Source: Hydractinia symbiolongicarpus (taxonomy: Eukaryota; Cnidaria; Hydrozoa; Anthoathecata; Hydractiniidae). From it: a stretch of DNA of 64,000 nt. Of this stretch, positions 35,701 to 46,812 are shown piece by piece. Location of the stretch: assembly GCF_029227915.1 (NCBI RefSeq), contig NC_079879.1, forward strand, positions 3,224,001-3,288,000. Reading direction: 5' to 3'. A program made the position numbers and the translations under genes. Under the pieces are notes generated by a model, which saw nothing but the letters and a program-made list of their open reading frames with translations, made no database searches and was not told the DNA's origin. Numbering within the stretch: position 1 is the stretch's first letter; every line of letters starts with the position of its first letter.

Positions 35701-37563
35701 TCCGCAGTACTCAATACTGGTATGGTATGTGCTGACGAAACCCTTTTACATCGAAATACCAACTGTGACAACCAGGCAACTTTTCATTTTTTTAAATAGG
35801 ATGAGTTACTATATGAAATTAAAAGCAACATATGTAGACCTGCTCTACTGTCTTACTTGCATTAATACATATCCCCCACTGTGGAGAACTGTCCCTATGT
35901 AGCGGCTGATGTAGCGGCTGACGGATGAGCTCACTTTTAGCATATATTTTTAAGGGAGTGAAAATCCTCTATCCCAAGAGTATCCATTTTTTTGTCTGTG
36001 AAAACTATCAAACTAATAAAAAACTTTCTTATGAAGAGTAAACGTTCTCTTGTTTGTTATAAATTTGTTAAAAACTGTACAAAGTGTACAATATTTATAG
36101 TAAGCAGAACGGTGAATTTAGGTATACCAGAATTGTAATTAGACCAGTAAACTAAAAGTTAAATATCCCTGATCTGAACTACAAAGTTCAGATCACCAAC
36201 CTTGTCTCTAAAAATTTACTGAAATACATATACTCTGTTCTTCCATGTTGCTTACTAAAGGAAAATCTTCCCTTAGAATTAAAATTTCTACCTTCTTTCT
36301 TAATTTTTTTCTCCTTATTTTATTATGAAGTTTGCCCTGCAAATAGATAAACACTGTCAAATTTTTGCCTTCTGTAATTTTGTGGTCATCGTACAAATAG
36401 ATAAAGCATGCCTAGAATAAGGCATTATGTAGATATACCTCAAGTAGGAAGAAATATTTGCCCTAATTTAAAATGGAATTATAACCAACTAAAGTAGGGC
36501 ATTTTGATGTGGATAGACTGCAACCACTTTAAGCAGGTCATTTTTCAATTTTCAAAAAAAATAAAAAGATTCCTAGTTAAAAACTAGGAATCTTTTTATT
36601 TTTTTTGAAAATTCTCGATGGTTTGATCAACGTTGAGTATAGTAAACCACTTCAAGTAGGACATTTTGATACTTGAAGTTTGACAAAATACAATGTAATC
36701 TTTAATCAGCTCTAAAGCAATGTGAATAAAAATTGTTAACCTTATAGGAGTTGATATTTTTCCATTATAGATATGATTTTTAAAGCCTTTTTTATAATAG
36801 AACACCTAAAAACGCCTACTTTATTCAACAGAGACAACTCTGTAATTTAATGCATTACGTAGGGCAAAAGCTCTAAAAGTTGTGCGATGTAAACCACGCA
36901 AATATTTGCATTGATTTTGTATATTTAAGGCTCGATTTTGTGTTGAATGGCATTTTCCCCAACTGGAGATAATCATCACCACACAATACAGACAAAGAAA
37001 TAAATATGAAAATAAACACCAATGCATGTTATTCAGCGACTAATTTTGTATGTGTCTTAAAAAATCATTAATAAAAAACAAACCTCATCATATCCTTTAG
37101 AGGATAAAAACATAACTTTTTGTTGTTGATCCGCAGGCATTTGTTGTTCCTTGGCAACAGCCTGATTTAAGTCAGTAAATGAACTACTTTTAACACTTTG
37201 AAATTTTGTGGAATTAGCAAAATAACAGCCATTAGTGTGATGGGGTAGCGTGGCACCATTTCTCCATGCAAATGGCAATAAGTTTTTTCTTATTTCTTCA
37301 AGTGCATGTGCTTTGTTTGTGGTTCGTGGGAAAGACCGTCTATCTCCAGCAGAGCTCTGTGTTAAGGCATTGATGTTACTAGACATGGATAACTGTTGTT
37401 CAAAAGAGTTTTGACTCTGAAGAACTGGGTTAATATTCTGTTGCTCAAGTTGTTGTTGTTGCTGTTGTTGCTTTTGAACATGTAAATGCTGTAAATTCTT
37501 GTTTATATCTCTTAACATTTGACTGTTGCTGGCTGCTGTTCTGTACTTATTAGGATCAGTCAT
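29791..37563 (-). CDS. LATS: Serine/threonine kinase LATS (Warts), Hippo pathway
   Basis: Three exons, 37563-37084, 33153-30691 and 30315-29791, join in phase to give 1155 aa. LATS, activated by MST/Hippo with MOB1, phosphorylates and restrains YAP/Yorkie. Visible parts: a poly-Gln stretch (about 32-38), the conserved ALEEIRKNLLPFA motif (87-99), and a UBA-like domain split by intron 1 (SSKGYDE|VLVAEILRND). There are four PPxY motifs for WW partners (near 204, 384, 455 and 530). The MOB-binding helical segment FYMEQHVENLLKLQEQRRHR comes before the kinase. The AGC/NDR kinase starts near 712 with GVGAFGEV, catalytic Lys in YAMK (741), HRDIKPDN, DFG (853-855) and the long NDR insert. The activation-loop Ser is in AHSLVGTPNY (about 929) and the hydrophobic motif Thr in EFTFRHF (about 1092). 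All catalytic residues are present and no break is seen. The length matches human LATS1. Confidence 0.95.
33900..34074 (-). mobile_element. Short LINE 3'-end fragment with (TTATC)n tail
   Basis: On the plus strand it begins with a run of (AAGAT) units and attttattaatc; read on the minus strand it ends in ATTAATAAAAT followed by (TTATC)n, as CR1/L2-like retrotransposons do. The paralogous segment at about 26117 lacks it. A short ctta repeat flanks the insertion. It lies in LATS intron 1. Confidence 0.55.
34960..35375 (-). pseudogene. Remnant of an unrecognised gene with a SAP-like segment
   Basis: On the minus strand a coding-like stretch begins near 35375 (MDHTKDVSN), meets a TAA, then continues ECSEWLKNIGQCVSGNVQE, which resembles a SAP DNA-binding helix pair. 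Next come MRDPHLVKLKNYKFS and a further 80 residues ending KAMVKKSWY. More coding-like sequence occurs at about 35460-35640 in another frame. It lies inside LATS intron 1, in the same orientation, and is probably derived from a mobile element. No function assigned. Confidence 0.35.
36547..36613. repeat. Perfect 32 bp palindrome with 3-base loop
   Basis: Two exactly complementary 32-base arms (36547-36578, 36582-36613) are separated by AAA; the core reads gattcctagtt-aaa-aactaggaatc. Around it, a ccactttaagtaggacatttt-like word occurs three times in direct orientation (about 36490, 36525 and 36645). It is located in LATS intron 1. Confidence 0.8.
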
Positions 37564-40500
37564 TCTGCAAAAATTGTCACAAACACAATATATTTTTTAC
37601 AGGCTAAACTTTTCATTTCATTTTTATCTTCCGCTGTGAAAATATTATGCTTAATATATTCACATCTGGAGTATTCATTAATAAACCAACACAACCTAGG
37701 AATGATACAACAATTTAAAACCAACCCAGTGCTAGTTCAAGCACAAGTTCAGTGGCCATCAATACTTCAAAATTTCTTTGGACGAAATTCAACATAGCTT
37801 TCTTAACATAAGCCCGACAAAAGAGATTCCATTCTGGTATAAACGACAGACCGAAAATATGCGGGGTAAATTACAAATACACAGAACAAGAATTCTCGTA
37901 AAAGATAATGGTAAATGTTTCTTAACCATCAAAAAGGCGCTATTTAAGGAATTATTGATATTTTAAAAATTCTTAAAAAACAGGATGTTTTCAGTGGTAA
38001 TATCTGAATTTAAATTTATGCTATTTAGGCATTCACATAAAGAACAAAATACGGTGAACAAGGCGTTATTTCTTATAAAATGCATTGTTTACTTATCGTG
38101 ACATGCTGACTATCATAGTTATAAATAAATTTATGTTAAAAAATTAAAAAGAGAAAATAATTGTAGTTCTGTTGATAAAATTTTTAAGAAGCGCAGAAAT
38201 AAAATAAAATAATTATTTTGTTTATTCGGGAAAATATTGCTTGCATAATTCCGGTCTGCATTTTATTCACACAAGTATGCATCAAATTCCATATCTTTTG
38301 CGATCTGTGGGACCGAGTGCCAATGTTAGGGCGCATGCGTGGATAATGAAATTTTATATGTGAACATTCCTCTTCTCGTTGTTGACATTCTTTCAAGATC
38401 AACTTAAATAAAGATAGAGTGTGCTAAAGTTTGATATGACCACAATGATCCGTTAGACTAATTACATGAACTTAGAATTTTGCAGGTATTCTTTCATAAA
38501 AAGAAATCTTAAAATAAACAGTGGATTAAATTTTTTCTAGAAGTTTGTTTAACAATATTGTGCTAAGATATAAAGTGTCAGTATTTCACAGAACTTATAT
38601 ACCCGCTAAACTGAAATAATAGTTTATTTTTGCAAGATGAGTAACACAACAAATAGGATATACCTAGTTTCATTTCAGAGATGTAAGGAATGCAGGCTAT
38701 TGATGGGTTGGTTAGACTGAACCCACTAACGTAGGAGTCTGAACGCCTTCGCAATATGTTGATTCAAAAGCAGTTTCGAAATGTTAATCCATGACGTCAT
38801 CGTCTCAAAATACGCTCGATGGATGTTTTATAAACAAAAACCTGTCACATATTTCAAGCGAAACATTTTAAATTTGTTATTGACATGTGAAAATTTGTAA
38901 GAGAGATAATCTCTCTGTCAAAGTCTATTTATTCGGAAGCGTATAAGCTTAATAAAAAAACAGATGAAATACAATTCGAATACGCGAGAAGCCATGACCA
39001 TAAATTCTTTTTTTTCGACACGTAAAATAAGCCATTATTGTTGCATCCTTTATGACGATATGTCATAATTTTACAGTGACGACATTAAAGCATTTCTTGT
39101 GCGCAAAAGACAAAGACAATTACCAGCAAGTTTAGACACAAAGGTCATATAGAGAAAAGAAATAACGCTATTATGAGCTTGTGACGTCACTACATGTTTA
39201 TTCATAAATACTTTTAAGCTGAATGCTTGCATACGATGTAGTTATGCGAATAGTTACTCATTTTGATTTATTTAACCCATACACAAGGTTTTTAAAGACA
39301 TTTAGGCTGACATTTGATAAGAAATTAGAACAACTGAAAAACATGTTTAGTCTGAACAAGGTTTTCAAACTTAGAAATTACTTTGAATTCAGGTTCAGTT
39401 TTTCTCTTGTTAACAATTCAATGATAAAGAAGTGTGTTGAGGTAATGGATACTGCAATATGGCGGTGTGGCAATAATCTGGGTTAAAAAGGTAAAATGTT
39501 AAAAACTTTTCTTGCGTTTTTAAAGTTTGTCCAGTTTAGAACATAATGAGAACAAATTTTATCCTCATTTCCTTCCAAAATAATTCAATCCAACCCTAGC
39601 TAAAATTACGACACATCGACGTCGACACTTGCTTGCAAAAACCGGCGTATGGTCTATGTTTTTTAAGGCTTTAATTATTACTAGCCAAAAACTCTAATGG
39701 TACATTGACATCAGAGAAAAAGTTTTAGACAATAATTTTTCTACAATCTCGTTTTCAAGTCATTTTTCCCGCTTTTGTGAACGAAATTAGTTTTTTGTTT
39801 TGATACGAAAACTTAGTTTAAAATTTCTCAGAAGCTTTACGATTAATAATAAAATATCATGATGAAATAGACCTGGCTATCGCCAGCACTAAACTTTCTT
39901 AACGTATGACACAGATTGGAACTGGACAGTCTTCTAGAAAATGCAAAAGGATCAGGGAAGCATTTTACATGTAATAAACGCATTTTTCTATAATTTTTTC
40001 ACTTAAAAAGGGGCGGATCCCACTCTATTGCATAAATTAATTTTGAAAGATAGTCAATAGATTTTTATAACTATTTTTAGAGATAATTTTAACTTCCAGT
40101 TTGTTAGCACTTACTTAAGCAAAGCCTAAATCAAATAAGAAAAAGGCGCGAGACTAGGCCGGAAACTGAATTTGATGAAATCAGTACAACAGCCTTGTAA
40201 ACATCTTTCTATATGAACTTAAGGGTGGGTCAATCAAACCCAAATTTTAGAGCTTTATAACGTACCACTAGAATTATATTTATTGGCACATAAATCCTCC
40301 ATTTTTGCAATGGAATTTTATCTATAGGAAAATTCTATGTATCTGTTGTTTTGATTGGCAAAAAGAAAAAGGAGCTAAAAATAAATAAACTTTTTTTCTT
40401 TTCTGTGAATACCATGTTGGTCCATGTTATATCACGGTACAATGCAATATGCTTTATTGGCGTAATTTCATATTTTCAAGGTCAAATTCTCACAGGTCTT

Positions 40501-43398
40501 TTAAAGGCCTGTAACGCCAGCTTTTAAAGCTGCGATGTGAAGACTAGGGGCTAGTGAGTATTGATAAATGAGATACGGTATTTTCCGTGTTTTCTCGTTT
40601 TCCCAGTTGCTACAGATACAAAATTTATTCCTGCATGCAATAAAGAGCGTGACTCTGTTGTGAACGCAAATTAGGGAGTATAATTAAATCTAAATTTAAT
40701 ATAAGTAATTCGGTGATGCAAATTTCTAAAAGCTTACATTATTTTACTTAAATGTTTCTCTGTCTCTTACACCAAATCTTCCGTTTCAAATCTCCCGTTT
40801 AATCGGGAGATTATACTAATCGAGAAATAATGAGTAGAGTCAAGCATTCCTTAACATTTCGTGTAACCACAACATGGTTGCATTAATTTTCTCACAATCG
40901 TCATTATGGCTTATATGAGATGACGCAGCAGCGTTTCTGTTATGACTTCATGTAGTTTTTGTGAGTTTTATTCATAACAGTAGTAGTTGATATATCACGT
41001 TCTATAGTCTCTCCACTTCATATGTCTTAAAGCTAGTTCAGGGTTCAGATCAGATGGGTTTTCATTTGTTTGAGTTATTTTTTTTTGAAACTAGAATCCA
41101 CATCATGTTGCGTTTAAGTCCAGCTATTTCATATAGAGACGGTCTTTTACACTGTCAACAACTGTCATTTCTTTATTACGTCATATCTTCATTTGCATGC
41201 GAAAAATTACAATAGAGATTATAAAAATTTGTAATTCAGAAAGAGGGCTGGCTAACAATTTGTTGCAGTATTACGTTACGTTGGTTTCATTCACTTTTAA
41301 TATACCTTCTAATGAATTTTTGTAATAATCTGAAAACGTGAAGCATGGAGGTATAAAGACACCTTATACTTCTATACGTGAAGAGACCGCCCTAAATAAA
41401 AATTAATTAAAATTAAACAAGTAGTATGTACAATCTGTTTTACAAGTAGTACATAAATTTTTATTTCAATTTTTAGCCCTTTGCTGTAACTATTCTGAAT
41501 TTTATCTTGTTGCTTGTGAAAACCAAGCTGTGATACGGAAGGCACGAAATATGGTAAACTTATACGGAATATGGACGTGGGAAGTATATACGACGTGGGA
41601 AATATATACGATGTAAATTTTTCCACAGACAAAACACTAGTACTCAATAAGAACAATTACATTCACCACTTGCCCTATCGATAAAAATATTTTTGCGCGT
41701 TTTTTGTATTGTAGGCGTTGCAAAGAAAGTATCATAAAGAGGTCCTGGGGACAAGACTGATCGATTCAATCAGTCGCTTATGTCGAGAAAACTTGCGGCC
41801 ACCAAAAGCAAGACTTACTGCTACCTAATGTCGGCCTATCTGTCGTGAAGTTGTTTTATTTGTATCTCATGACTTATATCTTCTTTTCTCGCTATTGTTT
41901 ACTCACTGGAATGAATTATCGTTTTCATAAATTAGGTTCTTGTAGAAAGACGCGAGCAGCAACGAAAAAAAATCTTCGTGATAAAGTCGCATTCACATCC
42001 TTGTATTTTTTTACATAATTGTTAATTCCAAACAGCTCCTATGGGCTTAAACTAATTTTCAGGGAAATAAGTTAACTATAATTGTAATTTTCCAAGTCTT
42101 GTGGCAAACTCTACTTGTTTGTTTCAAGTTTTTACTGAAAAAGCTTTATCAGAAAAACCATTCTATTCCAAATGAAGAGAATTAATGCAAGTATGCCGGC
42201 ACATTCTTTTAACAGTACGAAAACAATTTAATCAGTTGTTATGATCAAAAGTAACGACTTCCTACCTGGCTAAATACATAATCGAAGTAATCAGCTAATT
42301 GGAAAGTTTCGTGTTCATTCAGACCACTTAAATTCCTGTCACGCATTAAATAATCATGCAAATGAATGCAGATAAGCAATCTTTTGCTATTTATTATAGC
42401 TTTGTTTGTCACATGCGTTTGGAAATGAAGTAAAAAAAATGTATATGTTTTTACCATATTCTATTTTCAATCGCTTTTGACGGGAAATCCGCTGCACTTA
42501 TTTGCTAGAAAGCCTTCACTAGGGGCTTTATACAGCACGGTATAATTTTTAACCTCATAGCAATCAAAATGGTTGCTATGAATGTAAACAAAAAACTTCG
42601 CCAAAGAATTGGTAAGAATGCTAGCTACACACAGATTTAAAAATCAATTCTGTCGATATAAATAACTATAAAGGGACATCATAAAATTTATACAATGTGA
42701 TAATATATATATTCAGAGGTAAAAATATATGAGACCGCAATTTTTTAAAGCTTGTTGATCAGGGGTCAACCTCTTTACAATAGGTGCAACAGGTCAACAA
42801 ATTTTGCCAATTTTTTTGTTTGCTTATGTACCGCTGACGTCAGCAATTTTCCCACAAGCCTTGTCGACTAGTCGCTAATTAATATCAAGGAAACGGTGTT
42901 GAAGAACTTTTTTATTCATTTGAAGTTACTCCGCTATTTGGAGTATTATTGTGCATAGTTATACATGGCTTTGTTCCTGATGCTTGAAAGTAATTTTGAT
43001 AAGTTTAATAATGGGATCCAACGTTTGTTGATTAAGTATTATCTGGCCATAATTTTTTGGTACTAATTTAGACTCGATTTTGGGTATTTTGCCAATTTTG
43101 GTCTAAATGGCAAAACTTTTAGTTCAATAGCGAAGCCTACGTAGCGGAGTATTACGAAAAAAAATATTTAGTTTCACTTGGTGTGAACTGGTCCATAACG
43201 ATAACCACAAAGGATTCTGACTTCGACTTGTCACTCTCAAGCGTAGTTGATCACTAATTAATAGCGAAAGCACTTTAGCTAGTGTAGGGATGGAATATAA
43301 CCAGACCAAACAAGGTTGGGCTCTCGGCGTTTTATGACAAGCGAGTTGTACATGACGATGGTGTACATACCTTCCAGCTTGTGGTTTAAGGGAATGAA
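37564..43398. other. Region upstream of LATS, no recognised gene
   Basis: About 5.8 kb of AT-rich DNA. It presumably contains the LATS promoter and any 5' UTR exons, which cannot be placed. Frames at 39223-39486 and 41372-41656 lack domains and are probably chance. The last 260 bases (43140-43398) look like decayed coding sequence of the viral block (TKDSDFDLSLSSVV and NKVGLSAFYDKRVVHDDGVH are readable between stops). Confidence 0.5.
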
Positions 43399-43934
43399 AT
43401 GGAAGTGTGTTTGTATATCGCTGTAATACTACCGTATGCCCTGATCGCATTTTGCTTCTTTTGATATCGACATAATAAAAAATATGAACATGTGGAACCC
43501 CCGCCGAATAAGCGTCAGGTCCTGAAAGAGGCCCTACGTAAGGGCAAAGGACACCTTCTGCCCAAAAAATTTACAGAATGGTTTGTCGGCAAGGCCCTGA
43601 TGAGGTGGTAGAAAAGATCCATACCGAGTACCTTTAACGCGAGCTTCAGGAAAAGGGGGAGAAAACAGCTAGAGCACTGTCTACTCACGTGGTCAATCTG
43701 TATGCTAACATGATTGGTAACTTTGTGGATATCGACAATGTCGAGGAACTGAGAAAGGATATCGAAGAAGACCCTGTAATCCGAGACTCTATGACAGATC
43801 TCGGGATCCTGGTGTACTGCACCATCGGAAGATGTCTTGCACCGCTCCTGGTCCTGTCTCACACGGCGAGACATATAAGAAAAAAGAAAGAGAATGCAGA
43901 GAAGGAGGTGGAGGAGGCGGAGACGGTGCTATAA
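43399..43934 (+). pseudogene. Viral-block membrane-anchored protein (broken)
   Basis: Starts MEVCLYIAVILPYALIAFCFF, a membrane helix at the N terminus, then a TGA stop. The frame continues with YEHVEPPPNKRQVLKEAL and breaks by a frameshift near 43605 and a TAA near 43637. The last third is open from about 43689 (MVNLYANMIGNFVDID to EEAETVL, TAA). The C terminus has a short hydrophobic stretch and an acidic coiled tail. Family unknown. At least three inactivating changes. Confidence 0.55.
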
Positions 43935-43969
43935 GATAAATCAGTGTAGAAGTTCAGAAACAAGAGGAT

Positions 43970-44310
43970 ATGGTTATAACAAAACTACCGAAGAATTAGG
44001 GTCGTGTTGCTGCAGGCAAGAGACTTGCGGAATGGAACCGGAAGAACAAGTCTAACTTACAAAAGAACGTGGGGAAAGAACCTTCACAGGATGATAAAAA
44101 CCTGCGACAGATTCCGGCAAATCGATGGACAGTGTCTACATCTATGGGGTCGGAACTTTGGCTATATTGGCGATAGGGGTAGGGGATTGGTGTAAATTTG
44201 GCAGGGGTAAAAATGAATCCCAAAACACTACACCGGCGGCCCATCCCGAGCCCCAACGGGGGAAACAGGGCAAAACCCAACCAAATATCGATAATTTCAA
44301 AATGCTGTAA
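43970..44310 (+). pseudogene. Viral-block small membrane protein (broken)
   Basis: Begins MVITKLPKN followed by TAG, then RVAAGKRLAEWNRKNKSNL, a basic amphipathic region. A frameshift near 44125 leads to a frame with a transmembrane helix (VYIYGVGTLAILAIGVG) and a polar tail ending DNFKML and TAA. The function is unknown. Confidence 0.5.
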
Positions 44311-44319
44311 TAATAATAA

Positions 44320-44580
44320 ATGAGTACAAGCAACGTAACACCGAAGGAAAAGGAAATTTTGGATATGTTGTACGAGACGGTCGTGGACCTTGGTTTCGCA
44401 TTCGCCTATGCAATGACAGGTAAAAAATTTTGGGGGTATTTCACGCCCATCCACAAAAATGGACACCGAAGACGTTCTAATAAAAAAATGGTTGCCTATT
44501 TCGCAGCAGGGAGAGCAAGTCGTGAAGTGGCCGTCTCCAAAGGATGGTTGCCGGTAAGTATAGTGCTGAAGCCCAGATAG
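44320..44580 (+). CDS. Viral-block small basic protein, intact ORF (86 aa)
   Basis: ATG-initiated (aataaATG), ends in TAG. It includes YETVVDLGFAFAYAMTGKKF, a predicted amphipathic helix, and a basic segment HKNGHRRRSNKKM. It starts ten bases after the preceding ORF and 53 bases before the next, as expected of a compact virus-like transcription unit. I recognise no family. One of only two ORFs in the block without a visible break. Confidence 0.6.
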   Translation: MSTSNVTPKEKEILDMLYETVVDLGFAFAYAMTGKKFWGYFTPIHKNGHRRRSNKKMVAYFAAGRASREVAVSKGWLPVSIVLKPR

Positions 44581-44633
44581 AGTGGACAAACATGAGTTAT
44601 GGAAGGAGTCAAGTGTTCAAGACGCAATATTAA

Positions 44634-45137
44634 ATGACAACAAAACATTGTAGATGCTGTAAAAAACTGTTTACCCTGGACAAGTTCAAAATCAGGGGGA
44701 ATACTCGAACGAAAAGTTGCATAGACTGCCTGGCCAAAGCTAGGGAGGGGCGGCCAATTAAAAATAAGGACATCGAAGACGTTGAATATGAAATAGACCC
44801 CCTTGCTATCGATAAAGACATTAAAGGGGTTCAGCAGAATGAAAACTATCTGCTTTTGTATACCCTGCTCATATACGACATTATACCTCATTATACTGAA
44901 CTTATCGGGGATAGCCTGGAGAAGGCAAGGCTGGTCGGGAGGTATCGCAACGCATTGCGGTGTCTACAGGGTAGATTATTATATACTCCACCACCCCGCG
45001 AATATCAGGCTCGAAATACCAAGATATGCCATGCCTGTCGAGGGTCCTTGGAAAACAGGCAGTGGGGTGTGTTGATATGTTCGGGCTGTGCCGCAATATA
45101 CCTCAAAATTCACGACAGGAAGTGGTCGAATTATTGA
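44634..45137 (+). CDS. Viral-block protein with two cysteine-rich zinc-ribbon-like modules (167 aa)
   Basis: The N terminus has CRCCKKLFTLDKFKI followed by CIDC (C6/C8/C9 with C29/C32). The C terminus has CHAC and, 15 residues later, CSGC. The two CxxC pairs at each end could each bind zinc. The middle is acidic then helical (YTLLIYDIIPHYTELIGDS). Cysteine arrangements like this occur in viral transcription and late-gene factors, but the family is not identified. The ORF is intact and lies six bases upstream of the ATPase start. Confidence 0.6.
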   Translation: MTTKHCRCCKKLFTLDKFKIRGNTRTKSCIDCLAKAREGRPIKNKDIEDVEYEIDPLAIDKDIKGVQQNENYLLLYTLLIYDIIPHYTELIGDSLEKARLVGRYRNALRCLQGRLLYTPPPREYQARNTKICHACRGSLENRQWGVLICSGCAAIYLKIHDRKWSNY

Positions 45138-45143
45138 AATAAA

Positions 45144-45733
45144 ATGTTGTATGTCGTGAGAGATTCGCATACGGCAATCTTCACAGGTCCTACTTCTTGC
45201 GGAAAAACGCAACGTGCTTTGGACCTGCTTGAGCATGAATATAAAAATAATTATCACAACATAGTCATTTTGTGCCCAACTATACGGTGGAATAAGACAT
45301 ACTTAGAGAGGGCAACGCTATGGAAAGACCTTTACGTGTTCCTGATAGACCCCAAGGACCAACTTTTCGAATGGATCCGAAAACTGTACCCATTGTTGGC
45401 GGGTGAGGAGAGTCTCTTTATAGTCGACGACGTCATAGCTGATGAAGGTCTCGATAAGCGTCGACAAAGCCTACTTGAATTGGCTATTGCGGGAAGACAT
45501 CGCAAACACAGCTTGTGGCTATTAACGCAGTTGTATACTGTTCTTCCTTTGAAGGGGAAAAAGAAGGTCTATTCCTCTGGTTTCTTCATGAGCGGTCGCA
45601 TATGAAAATGATAGACGAGGAAACCAACATGATCCCCGGATGGGATGATATTAAGGCCGAGCTGAAAAATTCCAAACATGCATGCCTATACGTAAGGCTT
45701 GAACACCCTAGGACCTGGAAGATTCTCGAGTGA
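45144..45733 (+). pseudogene. A32-like DNA-packaging ATPase (frameshifted)
   Basis: This is an FtsK/HerA-superfamily NTPase of the kind that pumps genomes into capsids of DJR viruses. The Walker A motif GPTSCGKT is at residues 15-22 and Walker B LFIVDDV at about 91-97, followed by a sensor-like segment LELAIAGRHRKHSLWLLTQ. Near 45540-45590 the frame shifts: the first frame runs to a stop at 45605, while the conserved C-terminal part is read in another frame up to LEHPRTWKILE and TGA. Length (about 195 codons in all) is normal for small DJR-virus ATPases. Catalytic motifs are intact; one frameshift. Confidence 0.75.
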
Positions 45734-45773
45734 GAATGTTGCAATCCTCTGGTCGGGCATTGGTATATAGAAA

Positions 45774-46564
45774 ATGTCTTCACAACTCGCCTTATTCAAC
45801 GCAATACCCGCAGGAGCCATTGAAACCCTGTTTGACAAGCAAGATAAATCCCTCTTCAAAAGGGCAGATCTCGAGAGATTCCTCTGTATTCAAAATGCTA
45901 GGAAGTATGGCCTTGATCGTCATATGACAATATCAAGGGTAGAAATAGAGGGTATACCGGCTGTACCGGCTGGGTACAGCCAGTCAGGTATTCTAGGAGG
46001 AGGGAAAAATCCCCATGATGTATTTGTCACGTTGGATGGGGCGTTGGAAATTACCGTCAGGTCAAGAAAGCCGAAGGCCGTAGCTTTGACAAAATGGCTG
46101 GCCTGAAGGGGGTGGAAAAATTACAGGATGAACTCAAAGAGCAGAGTCAAACCCTTGAGGATAAGGAGAATGCTATGGTCTTTCTCAATGATAAAATTGA
46201 GGACAGGGATAGTCAGCTCGTGATGTTTGGGGATGAAATTGAGGAGCTACAGCAACGTGCCGTGGCACACCTCGACGATCCCGGCAAGGATAATTGCAAG
46301 GTCATTATACAAAAGAACAACGACGAACCCTTCCAATATCTTGGCATCTGTGGCCAACTGGGGTATGTAGTCCAAAAAATACGAAATAAGCTCGTCGACT
46401 ACCCCAAGGGTGAGATCGTGGTACTGGCAGAAACACCGAATGCCATCGTCCATTACAATTGGCTCCGAGAGCGTGGCTGTATCAAGGTAAACCCGGAGAG
46501 GGTCAGACATTTTAGGCTTGGTGAGCATTACACGCATGAACGTCTATTGGAACTAGCGGAATAG
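45774..46564 (+). pseudogene. BRO-N domain protein with coiled coil (frameshifted)
   Basis: The first frame (45774 onward) starts MSSQLALFNAIPAGAIETLF and ends in the signature of BRO-N DNA-binding domains, LDGALEITVRSRKPKAVAL, followed by TKWLA and TGA. The second frame continues from about 46100 with a coiled coil (KLQDELKEQSQTLEDKEN) and a C-terminal alpha/beta region (GEIVVLAETPNAIVHYNWL), ending LLELAE and TAG. BRO proteins are common in large DNA viruses and phages and act as DNA-binding regulators. A one- or two-base slip near the G-run at 46108 is the only break. Confidence 0.65.
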
Positions 46565-46590
46565 GTGGTCTCCAAGGGTTAACAGAAGCT

Positions 46591-46782
46591 AATTATAATT
46601 GTACTACTCTTCTGGGTAGTATAATTATCCTCACATCATATATTGGTTATTAACCAACCACTAAAAGTCTAAAAGTAGACCAAAATTGGTATGATGCCTT
46701 CAATGTTCCAGGCCAAGGGGGGGGGGGGGCGGTGACACCGACCCCTTGGGAAGAGGGAAAAAGCCTCATTTAGTGGTTGGTT
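46591..46782. repeat. Inverted repeats in the viral intergenic gap
   Basis: Three inverted repeats lie together. One is ATAATTGTACTAC (46595-46607) with a near-complement at 46616-46628. The second is a perfect 14 bp pair, AACCAACCACTAAA (46652-46665), with its complement at 46769-46782. Inside that pair lies CCAAGGGG with CCCCTTGG, the palindrome CGGTGACACCG, and a run of 13 G. It could act as an origin, terminator or regulatory hairpin; none is shown. Confidence 0.6.
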
Positions 46783-46812
46783 CCAAACCCCTCCTATAGA
46801 ATATATCTTTTT

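Noticed and set aside
39223-39486. 87-codon plus-strand ORF upstream of LATS
   Set aside because: Isolated, non-ATG start, no family resemblance and no adjoining exon signals that I could support.
43124-43450. Minus-strand 108-codon ORF at the left edge of the viral block
   Set aside because: It overlaps the start of a plus-strand membrane-protein gene and the decayed coding sequence before it; composition and lack of domains mark it as a shadow.
43996-44589. Minus-strand 197-codon ORF
   Set aside because: It is opposite three plus-strand viral-block ORFs that have sensible starts and spacing; it is an antisense reading.
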